DNA of 64,000 nt from Acinetobacter bouvetii (GCF_902753875.1 NZ_CADDTS010000012.1:1-64000); one strand, 5' to 3'. Counted from the stretch's first letter, positions 46,859 through 56,913 are shown. Translations and numbers: made by a program. Notes: generated by a model not told the origin, from the sequence alone.

Positions 46859-48086
46859 AATTTTCTAATGTGGGAGCATTATAAAAACCATGATTCGGTT
46901 TCTTAAGTATTGATGTAAAAAGCAATCGAGAAAGTTCACTCTCTGGCAATTGTTTTATCCTATTATATGGTTTTAAATCCCATTTTTCAGCCAAAGCACG
47001 CTCCCCTTGATTTCGACAAGAAGCAACAACCATATTCATAGCATGTTTTTTTGTATATTCCCCAGATTGATAGGCTCTTGTACTGTTTGCCACAGCTCTA
47101 AAAATTATATTAAAAATTTGTCCAACTGAAAAATTTTCAAGCAATTTACTAAATGTTGCTTTAGTTATTTCACCTATAGTCGGCTCGTAGCCCACTTCAT
47201 TCATTTGATTTAAAAAATAATTTAGCACTTCATAGAAAGCTAAGTCTTTCCAAATACTAACGAAATCTTCCTCATATTCAGAAATATCTATTTCCAAATA
47301 CAATAACCGTTCTATAAGTAAACTATATTTATCATTTGACTCAACATTCAGCAAGTAGCTAACTTCATAAGTGTAATAACTATTTGGTTCATTACTCTCA
47401 TCAAAAATAAAAGCATTAATGTCAGAGTTAGCAGATGGAATTAAAATTCCGCTTGCAGTTAAATGTCTAATTATTTGAGTTGTCAATTCTTGTTGTGGGG
47501 TTACTGGTTCTAAACTGGACTTAATAGGCTTTATATATTTACCATCTTCAGATAAACAACATCTTAAAATAGTACTAAGACAAATTTTTTCTTTAAAACT
47601 CAGATTGTCTTCTTCAATCTTCTCATAAGAAGCAGAATCATATTCTTTCTGTATCGCCTCCATTTTTGTTTTTAATATATTTTGCATTCTAATTTCAGCC
47701 TGCTTCTTTTCATTATTTTTTAATAATACGCATTTATGACACTTACAATTGAATACATAAGGTTCATGGCCACAGCTTACACATTGTCCACTTTGTTTTT
47801 TAAGTAAATCACTTCCATAAGTTTTACTTTCTAACTCAAATAAAATTTTCCCCTGACAGCACTCACAGACTCCACCTAACACTAAAGGTAAAAGCATTTT
47901 AAGTTTTGAAGGTTTTGTATCAATTGAATATTTTTGAAGAATTTCCTTAACTGTCATTTCACTTTTATAGTCATAAATCACTTGCAAGATATCATTAGCT
48001 GATAAATGAGCAATCTCTTGAGCAATATTTTCTAAAGATAAATTTTCTACAGTTAAATCTTCTAATCGTTCAATCATTCTTGACAT
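46842..48086 (-). CDS. Unknown protein with a double zinc-ribbon region
   Basis: A 414-residue protein that I do not recognise. Residues about 74-120 have cysteine pairs CECCQGK, CVSCGHEP and CKCHKC, likely two zinc ribbons, followed by a charged helix and an all-alpha C-terminal half. The coding sequence is A+T-rich compared with cysI next door. Its last codons are supplied by the IS: the frame reads ENLKK, then GGG TCT TAG from the IS end. Before insertion it would have run nine codons further (IIEDKEILH) to a TAA in the terminator loop. Confidence 0.7.
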   Translation of the reverse strand: MSRMIERLEDLTVENLSLENIAQEIAHLSANDILQVIYDYKSEMTVKEILQKYSIDTKPSKLKMLLPLVLGGVCECCQGKILFELESKTYGSDLLKKQSGQCVSCGHEPYVFNCKCHKCVLLKNNEKKQAEIRMQNILKTKMEAIQKEYDSASYEKIEEDNLSFKEKICLSTILRCCLSEDGKYIKPIKSSLEPVTPQQELTTQIIRHLTASGILIPSANSDINAFIFDESNEPNSYYTYEVSYLLNVESNDKYSLLIERLLYLEIDISEYEEDFVSIWKDLAFYEVLNYFLNQMNEVGYEPTIGEITKATFSKLLENFSVGQIFNIIFRAVANSTRAYQSGEYTKKHAMNMVVASCRNQGERALAEKWDLKPYNRIKQLPESELSRLLFTSILKKPNHGFYNAPTLENLKKGS

Positions 48087-48115
48087 AAATCCTTTTAAAC
48101 CTTATTTAAAATATA

Positions 48116-48145
48116 AAAAAAGCTGAACCTAAGTCCAGCTTTTAA
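48116..48145 (-). terminator. Terminator of the cysI-DUF934 unit
   Basis: AAAGCTG/CAGCTTT with extra G-U and C-G pairs, 4-nt loop, followed by U7 on the minus strand, 16 nt after the DUF934 stop. Confidence 0.75.
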
Positions 48146-48160
48146 TTGGTATTTTTTAAA

Positions 48161-48646
48161 TCAAGCCCCAGTCTGATAATTAGCTTTTTCAACCGCAGTT
48201 GAAGCTTGGTACGGATGGGTAAAATCGCCCAGACCTGCCGCAGCTTCCTGAATATCTTTACCTTCTTTAATCACGAAAGTATCGAAACCAGAACGCTTCA
48301 TGTAGTTCAATACATCTTTGAACACATCACCTGTCGCGCGAAGTTCACCTTGGTAACCTTGACGACGTAAGAGTGCTGCAAATGAATAGCCGCGACCATC
48401 ATTAAAACCAGCAAAGTCGATAAAAATCGTATCTAACTGATCGAGTGGAAATTGATGATCTTCAGGAGATGCATCCACTGTGACAAACAAGCCTTTTTTG
48501 CCAGTTACATTTGACAATTGATCCAGCTGTTCTACAGTCAGAACCACATCACCTTGTGGTAATACACCATCTTCACCAATCAATTGATAAGTATTGTCTG
48601 CAATCGTGCCATCTTTAGAGAGCACTTGTAGTGCGGTATTAAGCAT
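48161..48646 (-). CDS. DUF934 family protein (sulfite-reduction partner)
   Basis: A 161-residue DUF934 protein. The family is found next to cysI-type reductases and is thought to help sulfite reduction; its exact role is not known. Typical blocks are DQLDTIFIDFAGFNDGRGYS, FAALLRRQGYQGELRATGDV and MKRSGFDTFVIKEG. The start at 48646 overlaps the cysI stop by 8 nt (ATGCTTAA), giving translational coupling; a longer reading into cysI was dropped. Confidence 0.88.
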   Translation of the reverse strand: MLNTALQVLSKDGTIADNTYQLIGEDGVLPQGDVVLTVEQLDQLSNVTGKKGLFVTVDASPEDHQFPLDQLDTIFIDFAGFNDGRGYSFAALLRRQGYQGELRATGDVFKDVLNYMKRSGFDTFVIKEGKDIQEAAAGLGDFTHPYQASTAVEKANYQTGA

Positions 48647-50282
48647 ATGCACGCTCCTTGAATGGTTGAATGCCAACACGGCGATAGGTTTCGATGAATT
48701 CCTCACCTTCCTGACGAAGATCAAGATAGGTATTCAAAATTTCATCGATAATATCTGGAACCACTTCTGCTGCAAATGATGGCCCCAAAATGTCACCAAT
48801 CGAAGCATCATGATCTGCATTACCACCTAAAGTGATCTGGTAGAATTCAGCGCCTTTCTTGTCCACACCCAAAATACCGATATTGCCGACATGGTGGTGA
48901 CCACAAGCATTCATACAACCGGAAATATTCAAGTCGATATGACCCAAGTTGTACACAGTATCTAAATCTTCAAAACGGCGAGAAATCGCTTCTGAAATTG
49001 GAATTGATTTGGCATTGGCCAATGAACAGAAATCACCGCCCGGGCAGCAGATGATGTCAGTTAAGAAACCGATGTGGGCACGTGCCAAATTGTGTTGATC
49101 TAGGATCTGCCACAATGCAAACAAATCTTTTTGCGGTACATCCACAAGGGCAATATTTTGCTCATGAGTCGTACGGAACTCACCAAAGGTATATTGATCA
49201 GCAAGATCTGCAATCAGGTTCATCTCTTCAACAGTCATATCACCAGGTGCAATACCGGCACGTTTCAGAGAAATCGTGACGATACGATAGCCTTTCACTT
49301 TATGTGCATTAGTGTTGATATTGAACCATTGTTTGAATTTCGGATGTGCAGCAAACTGCTCGCTGAAATCTTCATCGGCATAGTCTTGGTAGTCAAATGG
49401 CGTGAAGTTCTCATCCATTTTCGCCAAAGTTTCTGCATCAATTTTTAATGTCTTGATGGTATGTGCAAATTCAGCTTCAACTTTTTCAGCGAATACTGCT
49501 GGAGTCAATGCTTTCACCAAAATTTTGATACGTGCTTTATATTTGTTGTCACGACGGCCGTGCAAGTTATACACACGAAGTACTGCTTCTAAGTAAGCAA
49601 TTAAGTCTTCACGTGGCAGGAAGTCACGAATAAAGCTACCAATCACCGGAGTACGGCCTAAACCGCCACCCACTTTGATTTTATAGCCCATTTCGCCTGC
49701 TTCATTACGCACGATGTACACACCGATGTCATGGAATGACGTTGCTGCACGGTCAATTTCTTCAAGTGCAGAAACCGCAATTTTAAATTTACGCGGCAAG
49801 AAGGCAAATTCAGGGTGGAAGGTTGACCACTGACGAATCAATTCACAGGTCGGACGTGGATCAGCCACTTCACCCGCAACCACACCGGCATATTGGTCAG
49901 TTGTGGTATTACGGATACAGTTACCAGATGTCTGAATGGCATGCATTTGAACTGATGCAAGCTCTGCCAGCATATCCGGCACATTTTCTAGCGCAGGCCA
50001 GTTAAACTGAATATTTTGACGTGTTGATACGTGTGCATAGCCACGGTCATAGTCTTTGGCTAAGTCCGCAATTTTACGCAGTTGTTTGGAATTCATTAAG
50101 CCGTAAGGCACGGCAATACGTAACATTGGCGCATAGCGTTGTACATAAAGGCCGTTTTGAAGACGCAGTGGACGGTATTCATCTTCCGTCAATTTACCTG
50201 CTAAATAACGTTCCGTTTGATCGCGGAACTGTGCAACACGTTCATTAACCAGTTGCTGGTCAAAATCAGTATATAAATACAT
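48639..50282 (-). CDS. cysI: Sulfite reductase hemoprotein (nitrite/sulfite reductase family)
   Basis: A 547-residue siroheme and 4Fe-4S enzyme that reduces sulfite to sulfide for cysteine synthesis. Cluster ligands lie in CCPGGDFCSLA and SGCMNACGHHHVGNIG. The siroheme-binding half repeats are RGYAHVSTRQNIQFNW and FGEFRTTHEQNIALV. The C-x5-C / C-x3-C spacing is nearer ferredoxin- or NirA-like reductases than E. coli CysI, but the DUF934 partner points to sulfite. Stop overlaps the next gene. Confidence 0.9.
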   Translation of the reverse strand: MYLYTDFDQQLVNERVAQFRDQTERYLAGKLTEDEYRPLRLQNGLYVQRYAPMLRIAVPYGLMNSKQLRKIADLAKDYDRGYAHVSTRQNIQFNWPALENVPDMLAELASVQMHAIQTSGNCIRNTTTDQYAGVVAGEVADPRPTCELIRQWSTFHPEFAFLPRKFKIAVSALEEIDRAATSFHDIGVYIVRNEAGEMGYKIKVGGGLGRTPVIGSFIRDFLPREDLIAYLEAVLRVYNLHGRRDNKYKARIKILVKALTPAVFAEKVEAEFAHTIKTLKIDAETLAKMDENFTPFDYQDYADEDFSEQFAAHPKFKQWFNINTNAHKVKGYRIVTISLKRAGIAPGDMTVEEMNLIADLADQYTFGEFRTTHEQNIALVDVPQKDLFALWQILDQHNLARAHIGFLTDIICCPGGDFCSLANAKSIPISEAISRRFEDLDTVYNLGHIDLNISGCMNACGHHHVGNIGILGVDKKGAEFYQITLGGNADHDASIGDILGPSFAAEVVPDIIDEILNTYLDLRQEGEEFIETYRRVGIQPFKERAYA

Positions 50283-50531
50283 GGCGTACAGCTAGTAGTT
50301 TCTATTATAACGATGCACAGCATAACGAGATTTGACCTATCAACAAAATGCGTTTTTTACATATTTAATAGCGGTTTTATTGATAAGTATTCCAGAACTT
50401 CGCTGATATAAGGCCTTAGGACATTTTCAGACTTCTTTTATGCAATTGATCTTATCTTCACTTGTTTAGCACTTTTTATGATATTGCCGCTGTGATGAAT
50501 GACGCATTTGATTAGACAATCTAAAAGACAT

Positions 50532-50560
50532 AAAAAAAGCCTGACGAATCAGGCTTTTTT
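50532..50560 (-). terminator. gcd terminator
   Basis: AAAAAAGCCTGA/TCAGGCTTTTTT with a 4-nt loop, 12 nt after the gcd stop. Confidence 0.9.
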
Positions 50561-50572
50561 AACAAGAAAGGG

Positions 50573-52975
50573 TTATTTCTTATCTGGTAATGCATAGGCC
50601 ACAATCGAGTCGCCCATTTTAGTACCAAATGAACCATGACCACCGGCCATGATCACAACAAATTGTTTACCGTTGCTTTCATAGGTCATAGGTGTTGCTT
50701 GACCACCAGCTGGTAAACGGCCTTTCCACAACTCATCACCATTGGTGACATTGATGGCACGGATGTAATCATCCTGAGTTGCACCAATGAACATCAGGTT
50801 ACCCGCAGTAGAAATAGAACCACCCAGCATAGGTACACCCATTTTAAATGGCGGTAATGGAATACCCGGCATACTGTCACGAATGGTACCAATACGGCGT
50901 TTCCACGCAGTTTTATGAGTATTTAAGTCTACACCAGCAACATAGCCCCAAGCAGGCTGTTTACAAGGTAAACCAAATGGAGATAAAAATGCACTGATTT
51001 CAACACCATATGGCACGCCATACATTGGCTGTACACCTGCTTCTGTACCAGCGCCTTTGGCAGTTTGTTTACGGTTCGGATCTTCAGGGATCAGTTTAGT
51101 GACAAATGGCAAACCAATCGGGTTCATCACGGCAATTTGACGGTCAGGGTTCACCGACATACCGCCCCATTCAAACACACCCAAATTACCAGGGAAGACC
51201 AATGTACCGTTTTCAGATGGTGGAGTGTAAATACCTTCATAGTTCAATTTCTTGAACGATACACGACACATCATTTGGTCAAACATAGTGGCACCCCACA
51301 TTTGTTTGTCTGTCAATTTGTCTTTAGGCGCCATGTCAAAATCAGAGAACGGCTGTGTTGCAGAATAGCGTTCGCCTTTGGTTTGTGGACCACGTTTCAC
51401 GGTTTGTGGCACTGGTTTTTCAGTAATCGGAACGATGGCTTTACCAGTACGGCGGTCTAGAACAAAGGCATTCCCTGTTTTAGTCAATACATAAATTGCA
51501 GGAACAATATTACCTGATTTATCTTTAATGTCTGCTAAAGAAGGTTGTGATGGTACATCCATATCCCACAAGTCATGGTGAGTAGTTTGGAAGTTCCAGA
51601 TCAATTTACCTGTGCTTGCATTAAGTGCGAGCATAGAGTTTGCATAACGTTCATCTAGCTCTGTGCGGTTTCCGCCCCAAATATCCGGTGTACCCACGCC
51701 TGTTGGCACATACACGATATCCAGTTTCGCATCATAAGCTAAAGGCGCCCATGCGTTTGGTGAGTTATGGACAAATTTTTGACCTGGCGCAGGAATCGCA
51801 TTTGGATCTTCAGCACCGGTATCAAATACCCAAAGAAGTTCACCGGTATTGACATCATAACCACGGATTACACCAGATGGTTCTTCAGTCGAATAGTTAT
51901 CGGTCGTTGAACCGCCAATAATAATGGTGGTACCGGTCACTACTGGTGGAGAAGTTGGAACATAACCGCCCGGATAAGGGAACGGCATATCTTTTTGCAA
52001 GTCCACTTCACCATTTTTACCAAAGTCAGTACATGCCTTACCTGTCTCTGCATTGATCGCAACGAGACGACCATCATTGACTGGTAAAATGACTTTCTTA
52101 GGACATTCGGCAGAAGCGGTTTTTTTAGCAGCCAGACTGGCTTCGAAACCAACGGTATTGTTGGCATCGTAATAAGATACACCACGGCATGTTAAATGCT
52201 GATAGGTATTATCGGCTTTAAGTTTCGGATCAAAGACCCATTTTTCTTTACCGGTACTTGGATCTAAAGCAATTAAACGCTGGTGTGTGGTACATAAATA
52301 AACATTGTTGCCGACTTTAATTGGTGTCACCTGATTGGTGGTTTCACCAGAGTCATTGGCAGTTTTGCTTTCTCCAGTATGATATTCCCAGGCAACTTTA
52401 AGATCTTTAACGTTCTGATCATTAATTTGCGTTAAAGGAGAATAACGCAAGCCGGATTGGGTACGGCCATAAGCAGGCCAGTCACCATCTGCAACACCCG
52501 GAATAGGCTGTGATGTTGCTGGCTGTTTAGTACTTAATTCACCACGAATTTCTTGCGGATCATTAAAGACCGAGTAGATCATGACTGCAATTGTGATGGC
52601 TAAAGTACCAGTCAACGCAATTTTTGCGCCTTTGGTATTGTCAAAGCCACGGGTTACTGCAGGAATAAGCAGGAATAAACCGAACAGGCCTAAAATATCT
52701 AATCGGGGTGCCAAGGCAAAGAAGTCAGAACCGACTTCCCAAAGCCCCCAGATCACTGTTCCAAGAACAAGAATAGCGTAAACAGTTAAAGCGGCACTTT
52801 TTAATTTTTGCAGTAAAACTGCCGTAGCAATGAAGAAAATACCTGCAATGATGTAGTACCAAGACCCACCAAGCACTGCAAGATAAATCCCTCCAATCAG
52901 CAGCACCAAACCAAAAACGACAGCGATGACTGCCGCAATGGTTTTCAGTGCCGAACCTGAAGATGGAGTACTCAT
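50573..52975 (-). CDS. gcd: Membrane-bound PQQ-dependent glucose dehydrogenase
   Basis: An 800-residue quinoprotein that oxidises glucose to gluconolactone in the periplasm and feeds electrons to ubiquinone. Five N-terminal helices (about residues 10-150) anchor it; the eight-bladed PQQ domain follows. Active-site blocks THHDLWDMDVPSQPSL (Asp) and YVLTKTGNAFVLDRRTG (Lys) and the C-terminal AGGHGSFGTKMGDSIVAY (His) match E. coli Gcd. The start MSTPSSGS is chosen over an ATG-less extension of three codons. It lies downstream of oprB and needs PQQ, for which no synthesis gene is in view. Confidence 0.95.
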   Translation of the reverse strand: MSTPSSGSALKTIAAVIAVVFGLVLLIGGIYLAVLGGSWYYIIAGIFFIATAVLLQKLKSAALTVYAILVLGTVIWGLWEVGSDFFALAPRLDILGLFGLFLLIPAVTRGFDNTKGAKIALTGTLAITIAVMIYSVFNDPQEIRGELSTKQPATSQPIPGVADGDWPAYGRTQSGLRYSPLTQINDQNVKDLKVAWEYHTGESKTANDSGETTNQVTPIKVGNNVYLCTTHQRLIALDPSTGKEKWVFDPKLKADNTYQHLTCRGVSYYDANNTVGFEASLAAKKTASAECPKKVILPVNDGRLVAINAETGKACTDFGKNGEVDLQKDMPFPYPGGYVPTSPPVVTGTTIIIGGSTTDNYSTEEPSGVIRGYDVNTGELLWVFDTGAEDPNAIPAPGQKFVHNSPNAWAPLAYDAKLDIVYVPTGVGTPDIWGGNRTELDERYANSMLALNASTGKLIWNFQTTHHDLWDMDVPSQPSLADIKDKSGNIVPAIYVLTKTGNAFVLDRRTGKAIVPITEKPVPQTVKRGPQTKGERYSATQPFSDFDMAPKDKLTDKQMWGATMFDQMMCRVSFKKLNYEGIYTPPSENGTLVFPGNLGVFEWGGMSVNPDRQIAVMNPIGLPFVTKLIPEDPNRKQTAKGAGTEAGVQPMYGVPYGVEISAFLSPFGLPCKQPAWGYVAGVDLNTHKTAWKRRIGTIRDSMPGIPLPPFKMGVPMLGGSISTAGNLMFIGATQDDYIRAINVTNGDELWKGRLPAGGQATPMTYESNGKQFVVIMAGGHGSFGTKMGDSIVAYALPDKK

Positions 52976-53165
52976 ATTGACCACCTATATCTAAGATTCT
53001 GTTGAAAGCTCCCATGAATGACATCAACAGGAGCGCCTTTGGACAGTTTTTAGATTTTAAATATCTGCTCAGCGCCAGACATGCAAAAACAGTGCATCAA
53101 AATATCCAAGCGCTGCAAGCAAATACTTATGGTTCTAAAAACTCGTAGTAGAAATGATTGATAAA

Positions 53166-54410
53166 CTAGAATGCATTTTGGAATTTAATTCCACCAACCC
53201 AAGCATTCTCGCCATTTTTATATGCACCCACATGACGGACATACTGAATATTAGGACGGACTGTTAGCCAATTGGCCGCATGAATCCCGTAGTAAATTTC
53301 AGCATCATATTCTTCACTACGACCATCATTCAGATCATCGTTCATGTTGATACGCGCTACACCGAAAGCAATTTCGTCTTTAGGACGTGAATCCATCGCA
53401 CCTTTATAGACCAGTCCAATGTTTTGCATATCGCTGACAGCATTGGTGTCTGAATCATGAACAGTGACATTGACAAAACCGCTCAAGCCGCGTGACGCAT
53501 CATCTTTATGTGCAGTCAATTGCTGCTTGGCAACAATCCAGCCGCCTTGATGATGATCTTTATCGTTGGCAGTGTCCTGAATGACATCTGCATCCGCGGT
53601 GCTGTAGTAATAGCCGGCACGGTATTCACCCGGTAGTTTATGGCTGCCGACTTTCGGAGTCCAAACTACTTCTGCAGGAATCATGGCACCATGCGAACCA
53701 TCTGTGCTGAGGTTAAACCCTTTGCCGCGTTTTAAGTTTTCAGGGTTGTATTCATAAGCCCCGACTTGGGCATAGACTTCCGGCGTGAAGTTATATTTCA
53801 CTCGTGCTGCCCATTGGCTGACCGGCCAGTTATACCATTGGTCGCCTACCCAGTTGCCGACTTGTGAACCACACAACGCCAGATTCTGGAAATCACAATC
53901 GAAACTGTTGAAATCTTCACCTTCACCAAAACGGCCGACTTTGACATCCAGTTTTTGATCTAAGAATTTTTTCTTGATCCAGAAATCGGTTAAGCGCCAG
54001 GTTTGACCACGACCCCAGACTTCTTGAGAGGAACTTAAATGCCCATTCAAGGCATCTGAAGTTTGTGACAATGAACGACCATTGCGTTCAGTAATATTGA
54101 TTTGAGCTTCTGTATCTTTCCAGCCATAAATCTTTTCCAGATCCAGATGTGCGCCAATCACAAACTGATCGGCATACTCTGTACCGTGGCTGGATGAGTG
54201 TTGAGAATCTAGCAGAGTGGCCATTTCACCAGTATAGCCAAAGCTAAAATCATAGCCCTTTTGTTGCAGTTCAGTACGCTGACCATTCCAGTCGCCAAAC
54301 ATCCAAGGGCTTTCTGCACTGAATGCTTCAGCAGAAAAAACGCTTTGAATTCCTAAACTTAGACCACACAGACCAAGACAAAAACACCAACTACTTCTTA
54401 ATTTATTCAT
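53166..54410 (-). CDS. oprB: OprB family carbohydrate porin (beside gcd)
   Basis: A 414-residue sugar porin with signal peptide MNKLRSSWCFCLGLCGLSLG ending near FSAEA. Hallmarks: MFGDWNGQRTELQQKGYDF, CDFQNLALCGSQVGNWVGDQ and WYNWPVSQWAARVKYNF, closing with GGIKFQNAF. It is a paralogue of the porin at 31.6-32.9 kb. It is upstream of gcd on the same strand (190 nt gap), so it probably lets glucose reach the dehydrogenase. Confidence 0.88.
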   Translation of the reverse strand: MNKLRSSWCFCLGLCGLSLGIQSVFSAEAFSAESPWMFGDWNGQRTELQQKGYDFSFGYTGEMATLLDSQHSSSHGTEYADQFVIGAHLDLEKIYGWKDTEAQINITERNGRSLSQTSDALNGHLSSSQEVWGRGQTWRLTDFWIKKKFLDQKLDVKVGRFGEGEDFNSFDCDFQNLALCGSQVGNWVGDQWYNWPVSQWAARVKYNFTPEVYAQVGAYEYNPENLKRGKGFNLSTDGSHGAMIPAEVVWTPKVGSHKLPGEYRAGYYYSTADADVIQDTANDKDHHQGGWIVAKQQLTAHKDDASRGLSGFVNVTVHDSDTNAVSDMQNIGLVYKGAMDSRPKDEIAFGVARINMNDDLNDGRSEEYDAEIYYGIHAANWLTVRPNIQYVRHVGAYKNGENAWVGGIKFQNAF

Positions 54411-54532
54411 GATTGGTGACCTTATTTACAAAATTTTACTAATGTGAATGATACGCTTGTTTTGTATAAAATCCCATGCTTTTTTGTTGTTTTATGACCA
54501 ATAAAATAACTTTATTATCACAATAAGATATT

Positions 54533-55651
54533 TTATAGAAAATCCAGACCCAGCGATTTACCTATAAATTCATACCTTATTTTCGATCTTGAAAACTTGA
54601 TTGGACAAGCCAATTGTTGTTCTTTTTTTGTACTATTTTCTTGTAAAGGGACAGCAACCAGCCAGCCTCGCTCATCAGCAAGTTTCGAATGTAAGGCTTC
54701 ATCTAAACTTAACACTGGCTCCACACATACATCGTGTAGGCTAAATAATTCATTCCATTCAGAAAAATTTTTACTTAGTATCTTTTCTTTGATTGCATGC
54801 TTAACGATTTGACGGTCTTGTAAAGTAAAGGATGTGCCTTTTTCAGCCACAACCGGCAATTCTAGAAGCTGTGCCAAACCCAGCATAAATTGCGGTTCCA
54901 AACTGCCAATAGCTAAATAACGTCCATCACGAGTTTCATAATAATCATAAAAAGTGCCACCATTTAAATGCGAATGCTCAGGTTGCTGCCGTTCATTGCC
55001 TGCTATTTCCGCAGCCGCAGCCATATTATTTAAAGTCACAGCACAATCTGTCATAGAAATATCAATATACTGCCCAAGGCCGCTTTGGCTGCGCTCGATA
55101 ACTGCACTTAAAATGGCAATTACTGCATGTAAAGAACCACCAGCGACATCTGCTACCTGAATGCCCAGCGGCGGTGGACCGCCTGTCTTGCGGCCACTGT
55201 GACCTGCAATTCCTGAGAGCGCCAAATAATTAATGTCATGTCCGGCACGGTCTTTATAATGACCTGTTTGCCCATAGCCGGTAATGGAACAATAAATTAA
55301 TTGCGGATGAATTTTCGCCAGGCTTTCATAATCCAGACCAAGACGCTGCATCACTCCAGGCCGGAATTGCTCCACAACGATGTCATATTCAGAAATTTTA
55401 GATTTAAGCAGTGCAATACTTTCAGGATTTTTTAAATCCAAAGCCACTGACTGTTTATTGCGATTTAAATAATTGTGCGAGGCTGCCTGTCCATTCGAGT
55501 ATGGAGGCATGAGTCGCACCAGATCTGGCCGTGTCGGTGATTCAATGTGAATCACCTCGGCACCTAAATCAGCAAGGTATAAAGTGGCAAATGGCCCAGG
55601 GAGCAAGGTGGAAAAATCAAGAACTTTTAATCCATTTAAAGCCGTAGTCAT
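54533..55651 (-). CDS. CoA-transferase family III (CaiB/BaiF) protein
   Basis: A 372-residue family III CoA-transferase or alpha-methylacyl-CoA racemase-like enzyme. It opens LNGLKVLDFSTLLPGPFATL and has NYLNRNKQSVALDLKNPES, FRPGVMQRLGLDYESL and SITGYGQTGHYKDRAGHDIN, where the Asp of GHD is the catalytic residue of the racemase/transferase class. The CoA substrate is unknown. It is divergent from the AraC-type regulator, which may control it. Confidence 0.87.
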   Translation of the reverse strand: MTTALNGLKVLDFSTLLPGPFATLYLADLGAEVIHIESPTRPDLVRLMPPYSNGQAASHNYLNRNKQSVALDLKNPESIALLKSKISEYDIVVEQFRPGVMQRLGLDYESLAKIHPQLIYCSITGYGQTGHYKDRAGHDINYLALSGIAGHSGRKTGGPPPLGIQVADVAGGSLHAVIAILSAVIERSQSGLGQYIDISMTDCAVTLNNMAAAAEIAGNERQQPEHSHLNGGTFYDYYETRDGRYLAIGSLEPQFMLGLAQLLELPVVAEKGTSFTLQDRQIVKHAIKEKILSKNFSEWNELFSLHDVCVEPVLSLDEALHSKLADERGWLVAVPLQENSTKKEQQLACPIKFSRSKIRYEFIGKSLGLDFL

Positions 55652-55868
55652 ATTCCCTTTTACTCTTTTTTAGTTGATTTTCTATGCATGTTAGAAATAT
55701 AAAAGTAACAAAACAATGTCATGTTCAGCCATTTACCTTGATCATTTCGGCAATTTAAGATGTAAATAAGGTAAAACAACTATTGTAAATTGCCAACCCA
55801 ACAATTTTTAGCGTCATTTAGGTCAACTGCAAGTGAATACAAAAGAGAAAGAGACGGAAGGATTTAAT

Positions 55869-56879
55869 ATGAGTCGCGATACGATCAGTATCCATTTCGT
55901 CAATGCGGCTCTTAACGGCGTCAAACGTTTAGGTATGGACGTTGAAACTTTATTGTCACATGTCGGCATTGAAGCAGAATTACTACGTCAGCCTAAAGCA
56001 CGTATTTCACCAGAACAATACACCCGATTTGTTAAAATGCTTTGGATGGTGACTCAGGATGAACACGTCGGCTTTGATGTGCAACCTCGCCGTTTGGGCA
56101 CTTTTGCCATTATGTGTCAGTTGATTATTCACGCGAAAACTTTAGGTGATGCACTTGAGCTTTCTTCACAGTTTTACAAACTGTTCGGTGATGAATGGTC
56201 GGTAACGCTGGAGCGTGACAAACACGAGGCACGTCTGGTTCCCCTGATTCCCAAAAGCATGGATCCGGATCATTTCATTACCGAAAGCATGTTGATGATC
56301 TGGCATGGTCTGGCTTCATGGTTAATTGAACGTCGTATTCCACTCGAACGTGTCCATTTTGGTTATCCTCGACCTGCACATGCAGATGAATATGATGCCC
56401 TGTTCTTTGCCCCAGTCATGCAGTTTGATGCACCACGTACCGAAATTACGTTTGCTGCAGACTATCTGGATTTACCACTTCGTCAGACTGAAGAAAATCT
56501 GGAAGAATTCCTCAAAGCAGCACCAGCTCAATTATTGGTTAAATTCAAAAACACCAACTCACTCACCTCACGTATTCGTGAAGTGTTGAAGAGCCAGATT
56601 GGTGAAGAGATGCCAACCTTAAACGATGTAGCTTCAATGCTGTATCTCTCTCCGCAAACCTTGCGTCGCCGTCTGGCTGCAGAAGGCAAAAGCTATCAGG
56701 GTGTGAAAGATGCCTTACGTCGTGATGCTGCGATTCACTTGTTACTCAATCCAAACTTGACACTAGAAGACGTAGCGCAGCAGGTCGGCTTTAGTGAAAC
56801 CAGCACCTTCCACCGTGCCTTCAAAAAATGGACCGGTGTAACTCCAGGTTTATATCGTCAGTTACATGGTTATCACTAA
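55869..56879 (+). CDS. AraC family transcriptional regulator
   Basis: A 336-residue regulator with the arabinose-binding-like N-terminal domain found in OruR/ArgR-like AraC proteins, and a C-terminal pair of helix-turn-helix motifs (about 235-330: MPTLNDVASMLYLSPQTLRR and LTLEDVAQQVGFSETSTFHR). The end GVTPGLYRQLHGYH is usual. GGAAGGA lies 8 nt before the ATG at 55869; 12 upstream codons were dropped. Neighbours suggest a role in acyl-CoA metabolism. Confidence 0.9.
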   Translation: MSRDTISIHFVNAALNGVKRLGMDVETLLSHVGIEAELLRQPKARISPEQYTRFVKMLWMVTQDEHVGFDVQPRRLGTFAIMCQLIIHAKTLGDALELSSQFYKLFGDEWSVTLERDKHEARLVPLIPKSMDPDHFITESMLMIWHGLASWLIERRIPLERVHFGYPRPAHADEYDALFFAPVMQFDAPRTEITFAADYLDLPLRQTEENLEEFLKAAPAQLLVKFKNTNSLTSRIREVLKSQIGEEMPTLNDVASMLYLSPQTLRRRLAAEGKSYQGVKDALRRDAAIHLLLNPNLTLEDVAQQVGFSETSTFHRAFKKWTGVTPGLYRQLHGYH

Positions 56880-56913
56880 TTCCAACTTTTTAGTTTTTCA
56901 GTTTCTCTCTATG

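Noticed and set aside
46105..48086. Genomic island or prophage around the IS element
   Set aside because: Only one IS and one unknown gene are present between ordinary core genes; no integrase, att repeats or phage genes were seen.
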